The notes under the pieces are model-generated. The model searched no databases. It was not told where the DNA came from and saw nothing but the letters and a program-made list of their open reading frames with translations. The translations under genes and the position numbers were made by a program. Shown here one piece after another: positions 16,156-24,261 of a stretch of DNA of 64,000 bases. The stretch is from Amycolatopsis deserti. GTDB lineage: Bacteria > Actinomycetota > Actinomycetes > Mycobacteriales > Pseudonocardiaceae. Position 1 is the stretch's first letter; each line of letters begins with the position of its first letter. Location: assembly GCF_014653945.1 (NCBI RefSeq), contig NZ_BNAU01000002.1, positions 987,914-1,051,913 of the forward strand. Direction: 5' to 3'.

Positions 16156-16980
16156 TCAACGCCGGACGATCGCCCCCGCCACCTGGGACGCGTCCGGGAA
16201 GGCGGTGTAGGTCCCGGACTCGAACAACTCCGCCGCCGCCGCGTATGTCGCGGCGTAGGTCGCGAGGTGCAGCGCGGCGCCGAGGCTGACCCGGCGCACC
16301 CCCACCGCGGCGAGTTCCGCGATCGCCGGAGCACCGGGCCCGGCCATGACGTTCACCGGCAGCGGCACGGCCGGCACGAGGGCCTTCAGCGCGGTCAGGT
16401 CGAGCAGTCCGGGGACGAACAGGCAGTCCGCGCCGGCTTCGGCGTAGACCTTGCCGCGCTCGATCACCTCGGCGAGGCGCTCGTCCGCGGGGGCGTCGCC
16501 ACCGGTGAAGAACACGTCGGTGCGGGCGTTGATGACGAGGTCCGGCACACCCGCCCGGACCGCCGCCGACCGGGCGGCGCGGATGCGCTCGGCCTGTTCC
16601 CGCGGGGTGTGCAAGGGAGCCGAAGCCGATCGTGAGTCCTCGAGGTTGATCCCGGCCGCGCCCGCGCCGATCACGGCGGTGACGGTCGCGGCGACCTCCT
16701 CGGGGGCTTCGCCGTAGCCGTTCTCGATGTCGGCGGAGACCGGAACGTCCACGGCCGCGGCGATGCGCGCGACCACGGCGACCATCGTGTCCCGGTCGAT
16801 CACGTGACCATCGGCGAGCCCCAGGGACCAGGCGATCCCGGCGCTGGTGGTGCCGATCGCGGCCGCTCCCGCGTGGGCGAGAGCGGCCGCGCTCGCGGCG
16901 TCCCAGGCGTTGGGCAGGACCAGCAGGTCGTCGTGCCGGGAGCGCAGCAGCACGGCCCGTTCGTTCAGTTCGGAAGTCAC
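16156..16980 (-). CDS. Isocitrate lyase/PEP mutase superfamily protein
   Basis: 274 residues of the PEP mutase/isocitrate lyase TIM barrel: LPNAWDAASAAALAHAGA (substrate loop, common in oxaloacetate decarboxylase and carboxyvinyl-carboxyphosphonate relatives), DIENGYGE (metal-binding acid segment), GINLEDS and INARTD. The isocitrate lyase KKCGH motif is absent, so it is not an ICL; a C-C bond lyase on a 2-methylcitrate- or oxaloacetate-like substrate is more likely. Start is GTG 16980. It precedes the SDR gene on the same strand. Confidence 0.85.
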   Translation of the reverse strand: MTSELNERAVLLRSRHDDLLVLPNAWDAASAAALAHAGAAAIGTTSAGIAWSLGLADGHVIDRDTMVAVVARIAAAVDVPVSADIENGYGEAPEEVAATVTAVIGAGAAGINLEDSRSASAPLHTPREQAERIRAARSAAVRAGVPDLVINARTDVFFTGGDAPADERLAEVIERGKVYAEAGADCLFVPGLLDLTALKALVPAVPLPVNVMAGPGAPAIAELAAVGVRRVSLGAALHLATYAATYAAAAELFESGTYTAFPDASQVAGAIVRR

Positions 16981-17133
16981 CGGCCGAGCCTAGGCACTTC
17001 CGGTGCGCCCGGGGAGGGCCAATCCCGGGTGGATGGAGCTGGGCCGATCCCCTCACGTGAGTGACCCGCGAGCGGGGGACGTGGCGTTTTCGCCGACGGG
17101 CGCCGGGTAGCCGGGGCGCCGAGGAGGTAAGTC

Positions 17134-17319
17134 ATGAACATGTTCGACAAGGCCAAGGACGCCCTGAGCAAGAACCCGGACAAGGCGGACCAGGGCATCG
17201 ACAAGGCCGCTGAGGCCGCGAAGGACCGCTTCGGGGAGCACGCCGACAAGATCGACCAGGCATCGCAGAAGGCCAAGGACTTCGCGCGCGGGCAGCAGGA
17301 GCAGCCGCCGCCGCAGTGA
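17134..17319 (+). CDS. MT0933-like small antitoxin-family protein
   Basis: 61 residues, highly charged and helical (MNMFDKAKDALSKNPDKADQ, then KDRFGEHADKIDQ), of the MT0933/Rv0909 antitoxin-like family often annotated in mycobacteria with an SRPBCC-type toxin partner. No toxin gene lies beside it here. A strong ribosome site GAGGAGGT precedes ATG 17134, and a perfect terminator hairpin follows 5 bases after the stop, so it is a single-gene transcription unit. A stress or cell-envelope role is as likely as an antitoxin role. Confidence 0.75.
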   Translation: MNMFDKAKDALSKNPDKADQGIDKAAEAAKDRFGEHADKIDQASQKAKDFARGQQEQPPPQ

Positions 17320-17324
17320 CGTCC

Positions 17325-17360
17325 GGACGCACCCGGGTCCGCGAAGACCCGGGTGCGTCC
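17325..17360. terminator. Bidirectional terminator hairpin
   Basis: Perfect 15-bp stem (GGACGCACCCGGGTC at 17325-17339 with GACCCGGGTGCGTCC at 17346-17360) and a six-base loop, between the stops of two converging genes (17319 and 17368). It can serve both strands; neither side has a long T run, as is common in high-GC actinomycetes. Confidence 0.8.
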
Positions 17361-17367
17361 GTCTGCT

Positions 17368-18234
17368 TCAGTTCCGCTCGGGCTCGGCGAGGTAGGACGC
17401 GATCATGTCCTTGCCGCCGTGGCCCTGCGCCTGCGCGAGGCGCCAGCGGTCCAGGGCCGCCGCGGTGAGCGTGAGGGGAACGGATCCGCCCGCCGCGGCC
17501 AGGACGAGCTCGGCGTCCTTGATCGAGTTCGTCACGGTGAACGACGGTGTGAAGTCGCCCTTGAGCGCCGCCGCCGACTTGCCCTGGAAGAACCCGCTGT
17601 CCATCGGCCCGCCGGTGACGACGTCGACGACGAGGGCGGGGTCGAGGCCGAGCGCCTGCGCCACGGCCAGCGATTCGGCCACTCCGTGCGTCAGCGCGGC
17701 GACCCACACGTTGAGGGCGAGCTTGAGCCTGCTGGCCGCCCCGGGGCTGTCGGACACCCAGAGGGTCCGGCTGCCGAGGACGTCGAAGAGCGGTTCGACG
17801 GTCGGGCGCACCGCCGGCTCGGCCGCGGCCATCACCACCAGCGTGCCCTGTTCCGCCGGCTGACGGGTGCCCTGCACCGGAGCGTCCACCAGGACCAGGC
17901 CCGATTTCTCGGCCAGTACCCGGAGATCGTCGATGCCGGTGCCGACGGTGCCCAGTTGCACCCACACGGCGCCTTCGGTGAACTCCGCGGCCTCGGCGAT
18001 GACCTGGGCGGTGACCACAGCGTCGGTCATCACCGTCACGACGATGCCCGCGCCGCGGACCGCCTCGGCCGGACTCGCGCAGACGGTGGCGCCGGTGCCG
18101 GCCACCGCCGCCTCCGCCCGCGCCGCGGTCCTGTTCCACACCCGCACCGGATATCCCGCCGTGGCGAGATTCCTGGCGACCGGCGCGCCGATCGTGCCCG
18201 TACCGAGTACCGCGACCGCGGGCCTGTCAGACAT
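17368..18234 (-). CDS. NAD(P)-dependent beta-hydroxyacid dehydrogenase-like oxidoreductase
   Basis: 288 residues of the 3-hydroxyisobutyrate dehydrogenase superfamily: dinucleotide fold VLGTGTIGAPVARNLATAGY, the WNRT segment that favours NADP, substrate loop VDAPVQGTRQPAEQGTL and catalytic-lysine helix SRLKLALNVWVAAL (Lys replacing the GxxxK position), then the all-helical dimer domain. ATG 18234 follows AGGAGG; a longer frame from 18261 would lie in the operator. Just upstream is a perfect palindrome also found before the CGNR regulator, so this gene is its probable target. Substrate unknown. Confidence 0.88.
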   Translation of the reverse strand: MSDRPAVAVLGTGTIGAPVARNLATAGYPVRVWNRTAARAEAAVAGTGATVCASPAEAVRGAGIVVTVMTDAVVTAQVIAEAAEFTEGAVWVQLGTVGTGIDDLRVLAEKSGLVLVDAPVQGTRQPAEQGTLVVMAAAEPAVRPTVEPLFDVLGSRTLWVSDSPGAASRLKLALNVWVAALTHGVAESLAVAQALGLDPALVVDVVTGGPMDSGFFQGKSAAALKGDFTPSFTVTNSIKDAELVLAAAGGSVPLTLTAAALDRWRLAQAQGHGGKDMIASYLAEPERN

Positions 18235-18249
18235 GCCATCCTCCTTGGG

Positions 18250-18268
18250 GAACCGGTTCAACCGGTTC
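18250..18268. promoter_or_regulatory. Perfect 9-1-9 palindromic operator before the oxidoreductase gene
   Basis: GAACCGGTTCAACCGGTTC is a perfect inverted repeat around C18259, 16 bases upstream of the oxidoreductase start. A 17/19 copy with the same spacing lies in the divergent promoter of the CGNR regulator at 18935-18953. Duplicate sites on both sides of a regulator gene are strong evidence for an operator, probably of that regulator. Confidence 0.75.
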
Positions 18269-18307
18269 TAGCGTAGTGTCACGAGGACGGTGCCGGCAAA
18301 CCGGTCG

Positions 18308-18877
18308 TCAGCGCACGGACGAGCGCGCGTTCTCCTTCTTCTGCCGGTTGCCGCAGTAGTTCATCGAGCACCAGCGCCGTTGACCGGCCCGGCTGGTGTC
18401 GACGAACAGACCTCGGCACTCCGGCCTGGCGCACACCCGCACCCGCGAGCGCGAATCGCCACCGAGGGTGCGGATCGCGTCGCCGGCGAGGACACCGAAG
18501 GCGCTGTCCACCCACCGCCGGCGTGGCAGGTGCCAGGTGGCGTGCCCGGATTCCAGCACCAGGTGCCCGTCGCCGCCCGCGGAGAACTCGTTGAGCCGCT
18601 CGAGATCGGCGAGTGCGGGCTCCTCGTCCGCCGCCACCGCCGTGCCGGCCCGCTGGATGGCTTCACGCAGCTCGCGGGCGCGCAACAAGTCACTTTCGGC
18701 GAGGTCACGAGGCGGCGTGCCGAAACCGTTCAGCTCGAACCAGGTGGCGAGCGACCCCGGCGCGGCGAGGCGCTCCACCGTCACGCCCCATCGGTCGGTG
18801 AGGGTGGCCGTGAACCGGAAGGCGAGAACCGGGTTGTCCAACCGGAACTGCGCGGCACGACGATCGGCCTGATCCAT
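18308..18877 (-). CDS. CGNR zinc-finger (ABATE-domain) transcriptional regulator
   Basis: 189 residues: an N-terminal ABATE-type ligand domain (about 1-140, with FRFTATLTDRWG and PPRDLAESDLLRARELREAI) and a C-terminal treble-clef-like zinc finger CARPECRGLFVDTSRAGQRR with WCSMNYCGNRQKK, which carries the defining CGNR. Such proteins are presumed DNA-binding regulators. Copies of one palindrome lie upstream of this gene and of the downstream oxidoreductase, suggesting autoregulation plus control of the neighbours, including the divergent metallo-hydrolase at 19019. Start ATG 18877. Confidence 0.88.
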   Translation of the reverse strand: MDQADRRAAQFRLDNPVLAFRFTATLTDRWGVTVERLAAPGSLATWFELNGFGTPPRDLAESDLLRARELREAIQRAGTAVAADEEPALADLERLNEFSAGGDGHLVLESGHATWHLPRRRWVDSAFGVLAGDAIRTLGGDSRSRVRVCARPECRGLFVDTSRAGQRRWCSMNYCGNRQKKENARSSVR

Positions 18878-18934
18878 CGACTGACTCCCGGGTCGGACAC
18901 CACTTCAGGGAGCACCAGTTTAACACGTGTCGCA

Positions 18935-18953
18935 GAACCGCTCCAACCGGTTC
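18935..18953. promoter_or_regulatory. Second copy of the palindromic operator, in the divergent promoter region
   Basis: GAACCGCTCCAACCGGTTC matches the perfect site at 18250-18268 at 17 of 19 positions with the same 9-1-9 layout. It lies 58 bases before the CGNR start and 66 before the metallo-hydrolase start, so it could control both divergent genes. Confidence 0.7.
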
Positions 18954-19018
18954 TCCAACCCCGCGGGACGGAGGAGGAGGAGGATTCTGGGCATCCGGAC
19001 CTCGAAGGAGGAGCAGGC

Positions 19019-19939
19019 GTGTCCAGACCCGATCTGAACCCGGTGGCGCTGCACCCCGGCGTCATCGCCTTCCACCAGCCGCCCGGTGGCTGGTTCGTCA
19101 GCAACGCCGGTCTCGTCGCGGGCCGGGACGCGGCCCTGCAGATCGACACGTTCGCGACCGAACCGCTGAACCGGCGGCTGGAGACCGCGATCGACGCCTA
19201 CCTCGAGCCAGGCACGCCGCGCACGGTCGCGCTGACCCACGCGCACGGCGACCACGCCCACGGCGCCGGACGGCTGGCCGCCGCGGGTGCGACGATCCTG
19301 GCCACCCCTCCGGCCGCGGGCGAGGTGCTGTCCGGACCGCACACCTACGACTTCCTGTTCAGCTGCGACTGGGGCGCGATCGACCCGCCCGCCGACATCT
19401 CCCCGGTCACCGAGCCGCGAACCCTCGACCTCGGCGGCACTTCGGTGGCGGTCGTGCCGGTGCCCGGGCCCGCGCACACGCACGGCGACCTGGTGGCGTG
19501 GCACGCCGATTCGGGCACGCTGTTCACCGGCGACCTGCTGTTCCTGGGAGTCACGCCGCTGGCGATCTCCGGATCGATCGCCGGGTGGCTCGATGCGCTG
19601 ACGTGGCTGGAAACCTTCAGCGCCTCGACCTACGTGCCCGGCCACGGCCCGGTGACCGCGGCGGCGGACGACCTGGTCGCGGAGGTGCGGGAGTACTTCG
19701 AATGGCTGCGCGAGGCGGTCGCCGGGTCCGCGGACTTCGCCGCGATCGAGGCGGCCGCCCGGGCGCGCTGGCCGGAGTGGGGCGCCGGCGAGCGGCACGG
19801 GGTCAACGCGCGGATCGCGTACTCACAGGCGCACGGCGTGGACCTGGACTTCGCCGCCGGGGTCGAGGACCTGCTGACCAGCGCCGCCGCGCATGGCGAA
19901 CCGATGACCGAGGCGGGCCTGATCCGCCTCGACCTGTGA
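19019..19939 (+). CDS. MBL-fold metallo-hydrolase
   Basis: 306 residues with the metallo-beta-lactamase signature THAHGDHAHG (near 78-87), PGPAHTHGDL as the third metal histidine site, FTGDLLFLG and PGHGPV, i.e. all expected zinc ligands. The class is that of thioesterase, lactonase or alkylsulfatase-like hydrolases; no substrate can be named. GTG 19019 is preceded by AAGGAGGAG at good spacing. It is divergent from the CGNR regulator and shares its operator, so the metallo-hydrolase and the oxidoreductase at 17368 probably act on the same compound, perhaps a xenobiotic or aldehyde adduct. Confidence 0.88.
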   Translation: MSRPDLNPVALHPGVIAFHQPPGGWFVSNAGLVAGRDAALQIDTFATEPLNRRLETAIDAYLEPGTPRTVALTHAHGDHAHGAGRLAAAGATILATPPAAGEVLSGPHTYDFLFSCDWGAIDPPADISPVTEPRTLDLGGTSVAVVPVPGPAHTHGDLVAWHADSGTLFTGDLLFLGVTPLAISGSIAGWLDALTWLETFSASTYVPGHGPVTAAADDLVAEVREYFEWLREAVAGSADFAAIEAAARARWPEWGAGERHGVNARIAYSQAHGVDLDFAAGVEDLLTSAAAHGEPMTEAGLIRLDL

Positions 19940-19942
19940 GCG

Positions 19943-20365
19943 TCAGCGGATCTTCTCGCCGTAGACGCGCTCCACCTTCAGCGCCATCAGCACGCGGCGG
20001 TCGGACACCATGACCTCGCGGTACTCGTTCCAGTCCGGGTGCTCGCCGGCCGCCGCGCGGTAGTAGTCCACCAGTGCCTCGACCTCGGGGCCGTGCGGGT
20101 CGGTGCCCGGGCCGGTGAGGGTGACGCCGCCCTCCGCGGTCGCCCACGCCCAACCGTCGGCGCTGGTGACCTCGATCGCCGCGCGCGGGTCGCGGCGGAG
20201 GTTGCGCGTCTTGGCCCGGCCCTCCGTCATGGACACGTAGATCACGCCGGCCTCGCGGTCGTAGTACGGCGTGACGGGCGAAAGCTGCGGCAGGCCGTTG
20301 GCCTTGATGGTCGCCAGGACGGCGATCCTGCTCTCGGCGAGCAACTGGTGCGGGTCGAAGGTCAT
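19943..20365 (-). CDS. PPOX-class flavin/F420-binding protein
   Basis: 140 residues with the split beta-barrel of pyridoxamine-phosphate-oxidase-like proteins: ESRIAVLATIKANGLPQLSP, then RAKTRNLRRDPRAAIEVTS and GGVTLTGPGTDP. This is the layout of the Rv1155-like family, many of which bind F420 in actinomycetes. Start ATG 20365 overlaps the stop of the imine-reductase-like gene (ATGA), so the two are co-translated; a joint redox pathway is plausible. Its stop is three bases from the stop of the converging metallo-hydrolase. Confidence 0.85.
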   Translation of the reverse strand: MTFDPHQLLAESRIAVLATIKANGLPQLSPVTPYYDREAGVIYVSMTEGRAKTRNLRRDPRAAIEVTSADGWAWATAEGGVTLTGPGTDPHGPEVEALVDYYRAAAGEHPDWNEYREVMVSDRRVLMALKVERVYGEKIR

Positions 20366-21234
20366 GCGGACTCCTTGTCGCGTGGGCGGAACTGCTCGAT
20401 CACCGAGGCGTAGCTGTCGCCGCCGTGTCCCGCGGAGACCGCGCGCCGCGCGGCCTCGCGGACGAGCACCGGCAAAGCGGCGTCGACACCGGCGTCCTCG
20501 CTCTCCTCGACGACGTGTTCGATGGCGGCCAGATGCGTGTCGAGAGTGGCGTCGAGAGCCGGGTAGGTGCCCTCGTCGATCTGGCGCGCATACCCGGGCA
20601 ACCACCCGGCGACCGTGTCGATTCCCGCGCGGGCGAACGGGACGAACGATCCGGCCGGCACACCCGCGGCTCCGAGCAAGGCGGCGCTGTGCAGGAAACC
20701 GTTCAGGATGCCGTACATCAGGCCCAGCACGGCCGTCTCGTGCAGCGCCGACAGGGCGGGATCGTCGCCGAGGAAGGTCGCCGCGCCGAGGCCACGCAGG
20801 ATCTGCTCGTGCTCGTCGAAGGCCGCGCGCGCTCCGCTGTAGACGATCGCCGCGTCCGGTGTGCCGATGGCGGTCGGCGCGGCCATGATCGCACCGGCCA
20901 GGTACCGGCCCGGGTGGCGCGCCGCGGTCTCCCGCGCCTCGCGTGAGGTACCCGAGCTGAGGTTCACCAGCACGCGGCCGTCGAGGTCGTCGGCCACCGC
21001 GTCGAGGATCTGCCGCACGGCGGCGGAGCCGGTGACGCACACGATCACCAGCGGGCTCGCCGCCACGGCCTCGCGAACGGATCCGGCGCGGATCGCCCCC
21101 TGCGCGACCAGGGCGTCCGCCTTGGCCGGCGAGCGGTTCCACACCGTCGTCGCGTGGCCGGCGCGCACCAGCGCACCGGCGAGCGCCTGGCCCATCAGCC
21201 CCAGGCCGAGAACGGTCACGGAGTTCTTCGTCAT
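20362..21234 (-). CDS. Imine reductase-like NAD(P)-dependent oxidoreductase
   Basis: 290 residues: Rossmann domain with VLGLGLMGQALAGALVRAGH and TVWNRSPAKAD (NADPH preference), then the helical dimerisation domain with LVNLSSGTSREARE, YLAGAIMAAPTAIGTPDA and LGLMYGILNGFLHSAAL, the pattern of bacterial imine reductases. These reduce cyclic imines in vitro; natural substrates are mostly unknown. It is divergent from a MerR regulator with an operator-like palindrome between. A decayed relative of the same pair lies at 60664-61745. Start ATG 21234. Confidence 0.85.
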   Translation of the reverse strand: MTKNSVTVLGLGLMGQALAGALVRAGHATTVWNRSPAKADALVAQGAIRAGSVREAVAASPLVIVCVTGSAAVRQILDAVADDLDGRVLVNLSSGTSREARETAARHPGRYLAGAIMAAPTAIGTPDAAIVYSGARAAFDEHEQILRGLGAATFLGDDPALSALHETAVLGLMYGILNGFLHSAALLGAAGVPAGSFVPFARAGIDTVAGWLPGYARQIDEGTYPALDATLDTHLAAIEHVVEESEDAGVDAALPVLVREAARRAVSAGHGGDSYASVIEQFRPRDKESA

Positions 21235-21250
21235 GGCACGATGGTCGGGG

Positions 21251-21272
21251 TTCACACCGGTATGAAGGTCAA
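21251..21272. promoter_or_regulatory. MerR-type operator and -35 element between imine reductase and merR
   Basis: TTCACACCGGTATGAA (21251-21266) is a palindrome with one mismatch, adjoining TTGACC read on the minus strand (21272-21267), which fits a -35 box. MerR proteins bind such dyads between -35 and -10 elements. A good -10 was not found at 19-20 bases, so this remains a candidate. Confidence 0.5.
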
Positions 21273-21284
21273 GGAGGCACCGGC

Positions 21285-21671
21285 GTGCTGATCGGCGAGC
21301 TCGGCAGGCGGACCGGGGTCAACTCCCACCAGCTGCGCTACTACGAGGCCCAGGGCCTGCTGAAACCGGACCGGAGCGCCAACGGCTACCGCGAGTACGG
21401 CGAGGACGCCGTGGTGACCGTCACGCAGATCCGGAACCTCCTGGACGCCGGGTTGTCGACCGAGGAGATCGGCGTGCTGCTGCCGTGCGCGAGCGGAGCG
21501 GCCCCGGACCTCGAACCGTGCGACGAACTGCTGACCGTCCTGCGCGACAGGCTGCAGGGGCTGGACGACCACATCGGCACGCTCCTGCGGGCGCGCCAGA
21601 CCCTGCGCGGCTACCTCGATGCCGCGGAACGCCGGCGGGCCGGGGACGCCCGGGAGAGCACCCCGGCCTGA
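21285..21671 (+). CDS. MerR-family transcriptional regulator
   Basis: 128 residues: winged HTH (LIGELGRRTGVNSHQLRYYE, GLLKPDRSANGYREY), the connecting DAVVTVTQIRNLLDAGLSTEE helix, and a C-terminal dimer coil. Cysteines occur at LLPCASG and EPCDELL, and might sense a reactive compound. GTG 21285 follows AAGGAGG. The gene is divergent from the imine reductase-like gene, the usual arrangement for a MerR controlling its neighbour. The truncated paralogue at 60664 lacks exactly the HTH part present here. Confidence 0.9.
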   Translation: MLIGELGRRTGVNSHQLRYYEAQGLLKPDRSANGYREYGEDAVVTVTQIRNLLDAGLSTEEIGVLLPCASGAAPDLEPCDELLTVLRDRLQGLDDHIGTLLRARQTLRGYLDAAERRRAGDARESTPA

Positions 21672-21704
21672 TCGACGCCGGCGAGCGGGCCGGATTCCTC
21701 CGGC

Positions 21705-22109
21705 TCAGTGATCGTTGACGAACGGCCACGCACCACAGCCGTAACTGCACGCCGTGACCGTGAACTTCTGCCCCTCGGGCAGGTCGTACACGCCACCGAG
21801 CGAAGCGCTCTTCGAGGCGCAACTTCCCTTGCCGCCCGTCACCCGGAACGAATACCGCGTGGTGTCCCCGTTCCCGGGGCCGACCCACACCGTCGGGCTC
21901 TTGCCGTCCGCCTTGGTGTCGCACACCGAGATCAGGTCGCCGTGTTCCTCGACGTACACCCGGAAATCACCGGCCGCGCCCGACCAGGTGTGGTCCCAGC
22001 CGTCGCCGGGTGGCACCGGCGCTGCGGACGCCGTGCCGTGGAAGGCCAGGATCGCCAGGGCCCCGGATGACAAGGCGACCGCGGCGCGGACGCTCCTGCG
22101 TGACTTCAT
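21705..22109 (-). CDS. Small secreted protein of unknown function
   Basis: 134 residues with a clear Sec signal peptide (SRRSVRAAVALSSGALAILA, cleavage near ASA-AP). The mature part has four cysteines (VCDTK, GSCAS, TACSYGCGAW), probably two disulfides, and is rich in beta-strand patterns. I do not recognise the family. The preceding region has a candidate promoter at 22143-22172 and a good Shine-Dalgarno (AGGAGAGG). Single-gene unit. Confidence 0.75.
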   Translation of the reverse strand: MKSRRSVRAAVALSSGALAILAFHGTASAAPVPPGDGWDHTWSGAAGDFRVYVEEHGDLISVCDTKADGKSPTVWVGPGNGDTTRYSFRVTGGKGSCASKSASLGGVYDLPEGQKFTVTACSYGCGAWPFVNDH

Positions 22110-22142
22110 CGAATTTCCCTCTCCTGCCGGAAGCGATGGCGA

Positions 22143-22172
22143 ACCCTAGCGTCTGGTTGATCGATGAGACAA
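22143..22172 (-). promoter_or_regulatory. Candidate sigma-70-type promoter for the small secreted protein
   Basis: On the minus strand TTGTCT (22172-22167) and TAGGGT (22148-22143) are separated by 18 bases in an unusually AT-rich stretch. The -10 ends 33 bases before the start codon. GTTGA and TCAAC arms around it (22153 and 22185) could form an operator. Confidence 0.4.
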
Positions 22173-22241
22173 GAGGATTGTTCAACGATTTTGGAGACGC
22201 AGGTGTCCGGTGCTACCGGCAGAAGGGTGGTGAGCCTGGCT

Positions 22242-22268
22242 GGGCGGCCCGCACCTGGCAGGCCGCCC
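22242..22268 (-). terminator. Terminator hairpin after the TetR gene
   Basis: GGGCGGCC (22242-22249) pairs with GGCCGCCC (22261-22268) around an 11-base loop, eight bases after the TetR stop on the minus strand. No T run follows. Confidence 0.5.
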
Positions 22269-22276
22269 GCTCGCGC

Positions 22277-22870
22277 TTACGAACCCGGGTACAGGTGCCC
22301 CATCAGCTCGAGCACCTCGTCGATCATCTTGCGCGCCTTCGCCTTCGACGGGGCCGCCGCGACCTCGCGGCCCGCCTCCGTCGCCATCGCCGTCAGGCAC
22401 AGCACCAGCATGTCCGACAGCGGCCGCTCGTGGCCGTTGACCAGCGTCGAATTGGCGTGCAGCCACTCCCGGAACCGCTGCCGCGTGAGCAGCCCGAACC
22501 CGGCCGGCCCGCTGCCGGACAGGAAGATCCGCGCCAGCTGCCGCTCCTCCCAGCACCCCTCCAGGTACGCCCGGGTGCCTGCCATGAACAGCCGCAGCGC
22601 GTCCTCCTCCCCCGCCGCCAGCGCGCTCCGGAACGCGCGCGCCGACCGGTGCTGCTGCCGCCGCGTGTACTCGTCGTACAGCGTGATCCACAGGTCCGAT
22701 TTGGCGGTGAAGTGGTGGTAGAGGCTGCCGATGCTGGCACCGGCCCGCTCGGCGATGTCGACCAGCTTGGCGTCCTCGTAACCGGAGGCGACGAACACCT
22801 CGCGGGCAGCGTCGAGCAGGGCGGCGCGCGTGATCTGCGCCCGCGTGCTCCCGGTGGTGGCCTCGGTCAT
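22277..22870 (-). CDS. TetR-family transcriptional regulator
   Basis: 197 residues: N-terminal TetR HTH (ITRAALLDAAREVFVASGYE, IAERAGASIGSLYHHFTAK) and a helical ligand domain. It lies 77 bases downstream of the substrate-binding gene of the branched-chain amino acid type ABC operon on the same strand, so it may be its last gene and control it. A weak hairpin (22911-22952) between the two suggests partial termination. Start ATG 22870. Confidence 0.88.
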   Translation of the reverse strand: MTEATTGSTRAQITRAALLDAAREVFVASGYEDAKLVDIAERAGASIGSLYHHFTAKSDLWITLYDEYTRRQQHRSARAFRSALAAGEEDALRLFMAGTRAYLEGCWEERQLARIFLSGSGPAGFGLLTRQRFREWLHANSTLVNGHERPLSDMLVLCLTAMATEAGREVAAAPSKAKARKMIDEVLELMGHLYPGS

Positions 22871-22946
22871 ACCCCGATTGTGCCGGACCGCACCGCTCGC
22901 GCCGGTCCCGGCGTGACGTGAGCCCCGCCGGGACGCGGCGCTCACC

Positions 22947-24251
22947 TCACGCCGCCGGGACGCCGTTGGCCGGCGCCGCCGGTTGCGGCTGCGTGTACGG
23001 CACCACCGGGCCGTCGCCGTCGTCGGTGGTCAGCGGCGTGCCGGACAGCACCTGCTGTCCGCCGCGGATGGTCGAGATCTGCCCGCCGGTGTAGCCGGCG
23101 TGCGAGTCCGGCCCGTACCGGAACGGCACCAGCCCCGGCCCGGTGAACCCGCCCTTGTTCAGCGCGTCGATCAGCCCCTGCCGCGTCAGGTCCTTGCCCG
23201 CGGCCTGCAGCACCTGCGCGAACGTGTAGGCGTAGGACATCGCGTAGATGACGTTGCCGTCGAACGGCAGGTTCGGGATGTAGGTGTCGTGCACCTTCTT
23301 GAACAGCTGGATCCAGGAGTTCTGCGCGTTGCTGGTCGCGGGCAGGTAGGCGCTGCTGACCAGCCCTTCGACCAGGTCGCTGCCCTTGACCGAGGCGCCG
23401 CTCTGCTTGGCGAAGTTCTCCAGCAGGCCGGACACCGTCACCGGGTCCGCGCCGACGCTGGACGCGACCAGCTGCGGGTTGTAGCCCAGCTTCAACGCGG
23501 TCAGCTTGAACAGCGCGGTGTAGGCCGGGATCGTCTCCAGCACCACGACCTCCGCGCCGCTGCGCGCGATCGCCGACACCTGGGCGGCGACGTCGGTGTT
23601 GCCCGGCTGGTAGGGCTGCCGCGCCACGACCAGGCTCTGGTCGATGAACTTGTCCAGCCCCTTCATGCCGTCGGCGCCGAAGTCGTCGTCCTGGTAGAAG
23701 TAGGCGACCTTCTTGCCGGCGAAGTTCTTCGCGACGTAGTCGCCGAGGATCTTGCCCTCGACGGTGTAGTCGGGCTGCCAGCCGTAGGTGTAGGGGTTCT
23801 TGTCCGGCTGGTCCCAGCAGGTGCACCCGGACGCGACGAACAGGTCCGGCACGCGCGAGCTGTTGAGGAAGTCCACGACCTTGGTGTGGGTCGGCGTGCC
23901 GAGCGCGCCGACCACGGCGAACACCTTGTCCTCCAGCACCAGCTGCTTGGTCAGGGTGACCGTGTTCGCCGGGTTGTAGCCGTCGTCGACGTACTTCAGG
24001 TTGATCTTGCGCCCGTGGATGCCGCCGTTGGCGTTGATGTAGTCGAACATCGCCTTCGCCGCGGGCCCCTGCTCGCTGTAGCCGGGCGCCGCGTTGCCGG
24101 TCAGCGGCAGGGTGCTGCCGACCAGCACCTCGGTGTCGGTCACGCCCGGCGTGCTGCCGGCGCCGCCACCACCACCGCCGCACGCCGTCAACGTGAGGGC
24201 GAGCGCCGCGGTGAGCGCGACCGCCGCGCGCGGGCGTCTGGACAGGACCAT
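22947..24251 (-). CDS. Branched-chain amino acid type ABC transporter, substrate-binding lipoprotein
   Basis: 434 residues with a lipoprotein signal (lipobox LTAC followed by a glycine run) and the periplasmic-binding fold type I of LivJ/LivK proteins (VLVGSTLPLTGNAAPGYSEQ, IHGRKINLKYVDDGYNPAN, VVGALGTPTHTKVVDFLN). It would capture a ligand outside the membrane for the LivH/M/F/G system encoded by the next four genes upstream. LivK-like proteins bind leucine, amides or aromatic acids; the ligand is not evident. A cysteine pair GCTCWDQ is in the ligand cleft region. Start ATG 24251. Confidence 0.9.
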   Translation of the reverse strand: MVLSRRPRAAVALTAALALTLTACGGGGGGAGSTPGVTDTEVLVGSTLPLTGNAAPGYSEQGPAAKAMFDYINANGGIHGRKINLKYVDDGYNPANTVTLTKQLVLEDKVFAVVGALGTPTHTKVVDFLNSSRVPDLFVASGCTCWDQPDKNPYTYGWQPDYTVEGKILGDYVAKNFAGKKVAYFYQDDDFGADGMKGLDKFIDQSLVVARQPYQPGNTDVAAQVSAIARSGAEVVVLETIPAYTALFKLTALKLGYNPQLVASSVGADPVTVSGLLENFAKQSGASVKGSDLVEGLVSSAYLPATSNAQNSWIQLFKKVHDTYIPNLPFDGNVIYAMSYAYTFAQVLQAAGKDLTRQGLIDALNKGGFTGPGLVPFRYGPDSHAGYTGGQISTIRGGQQVLSGTPLTTDDGDGPVVPYTQPQPAAPANGVPAA

Positions 24252-24261
24252 CTCGTCTCCT

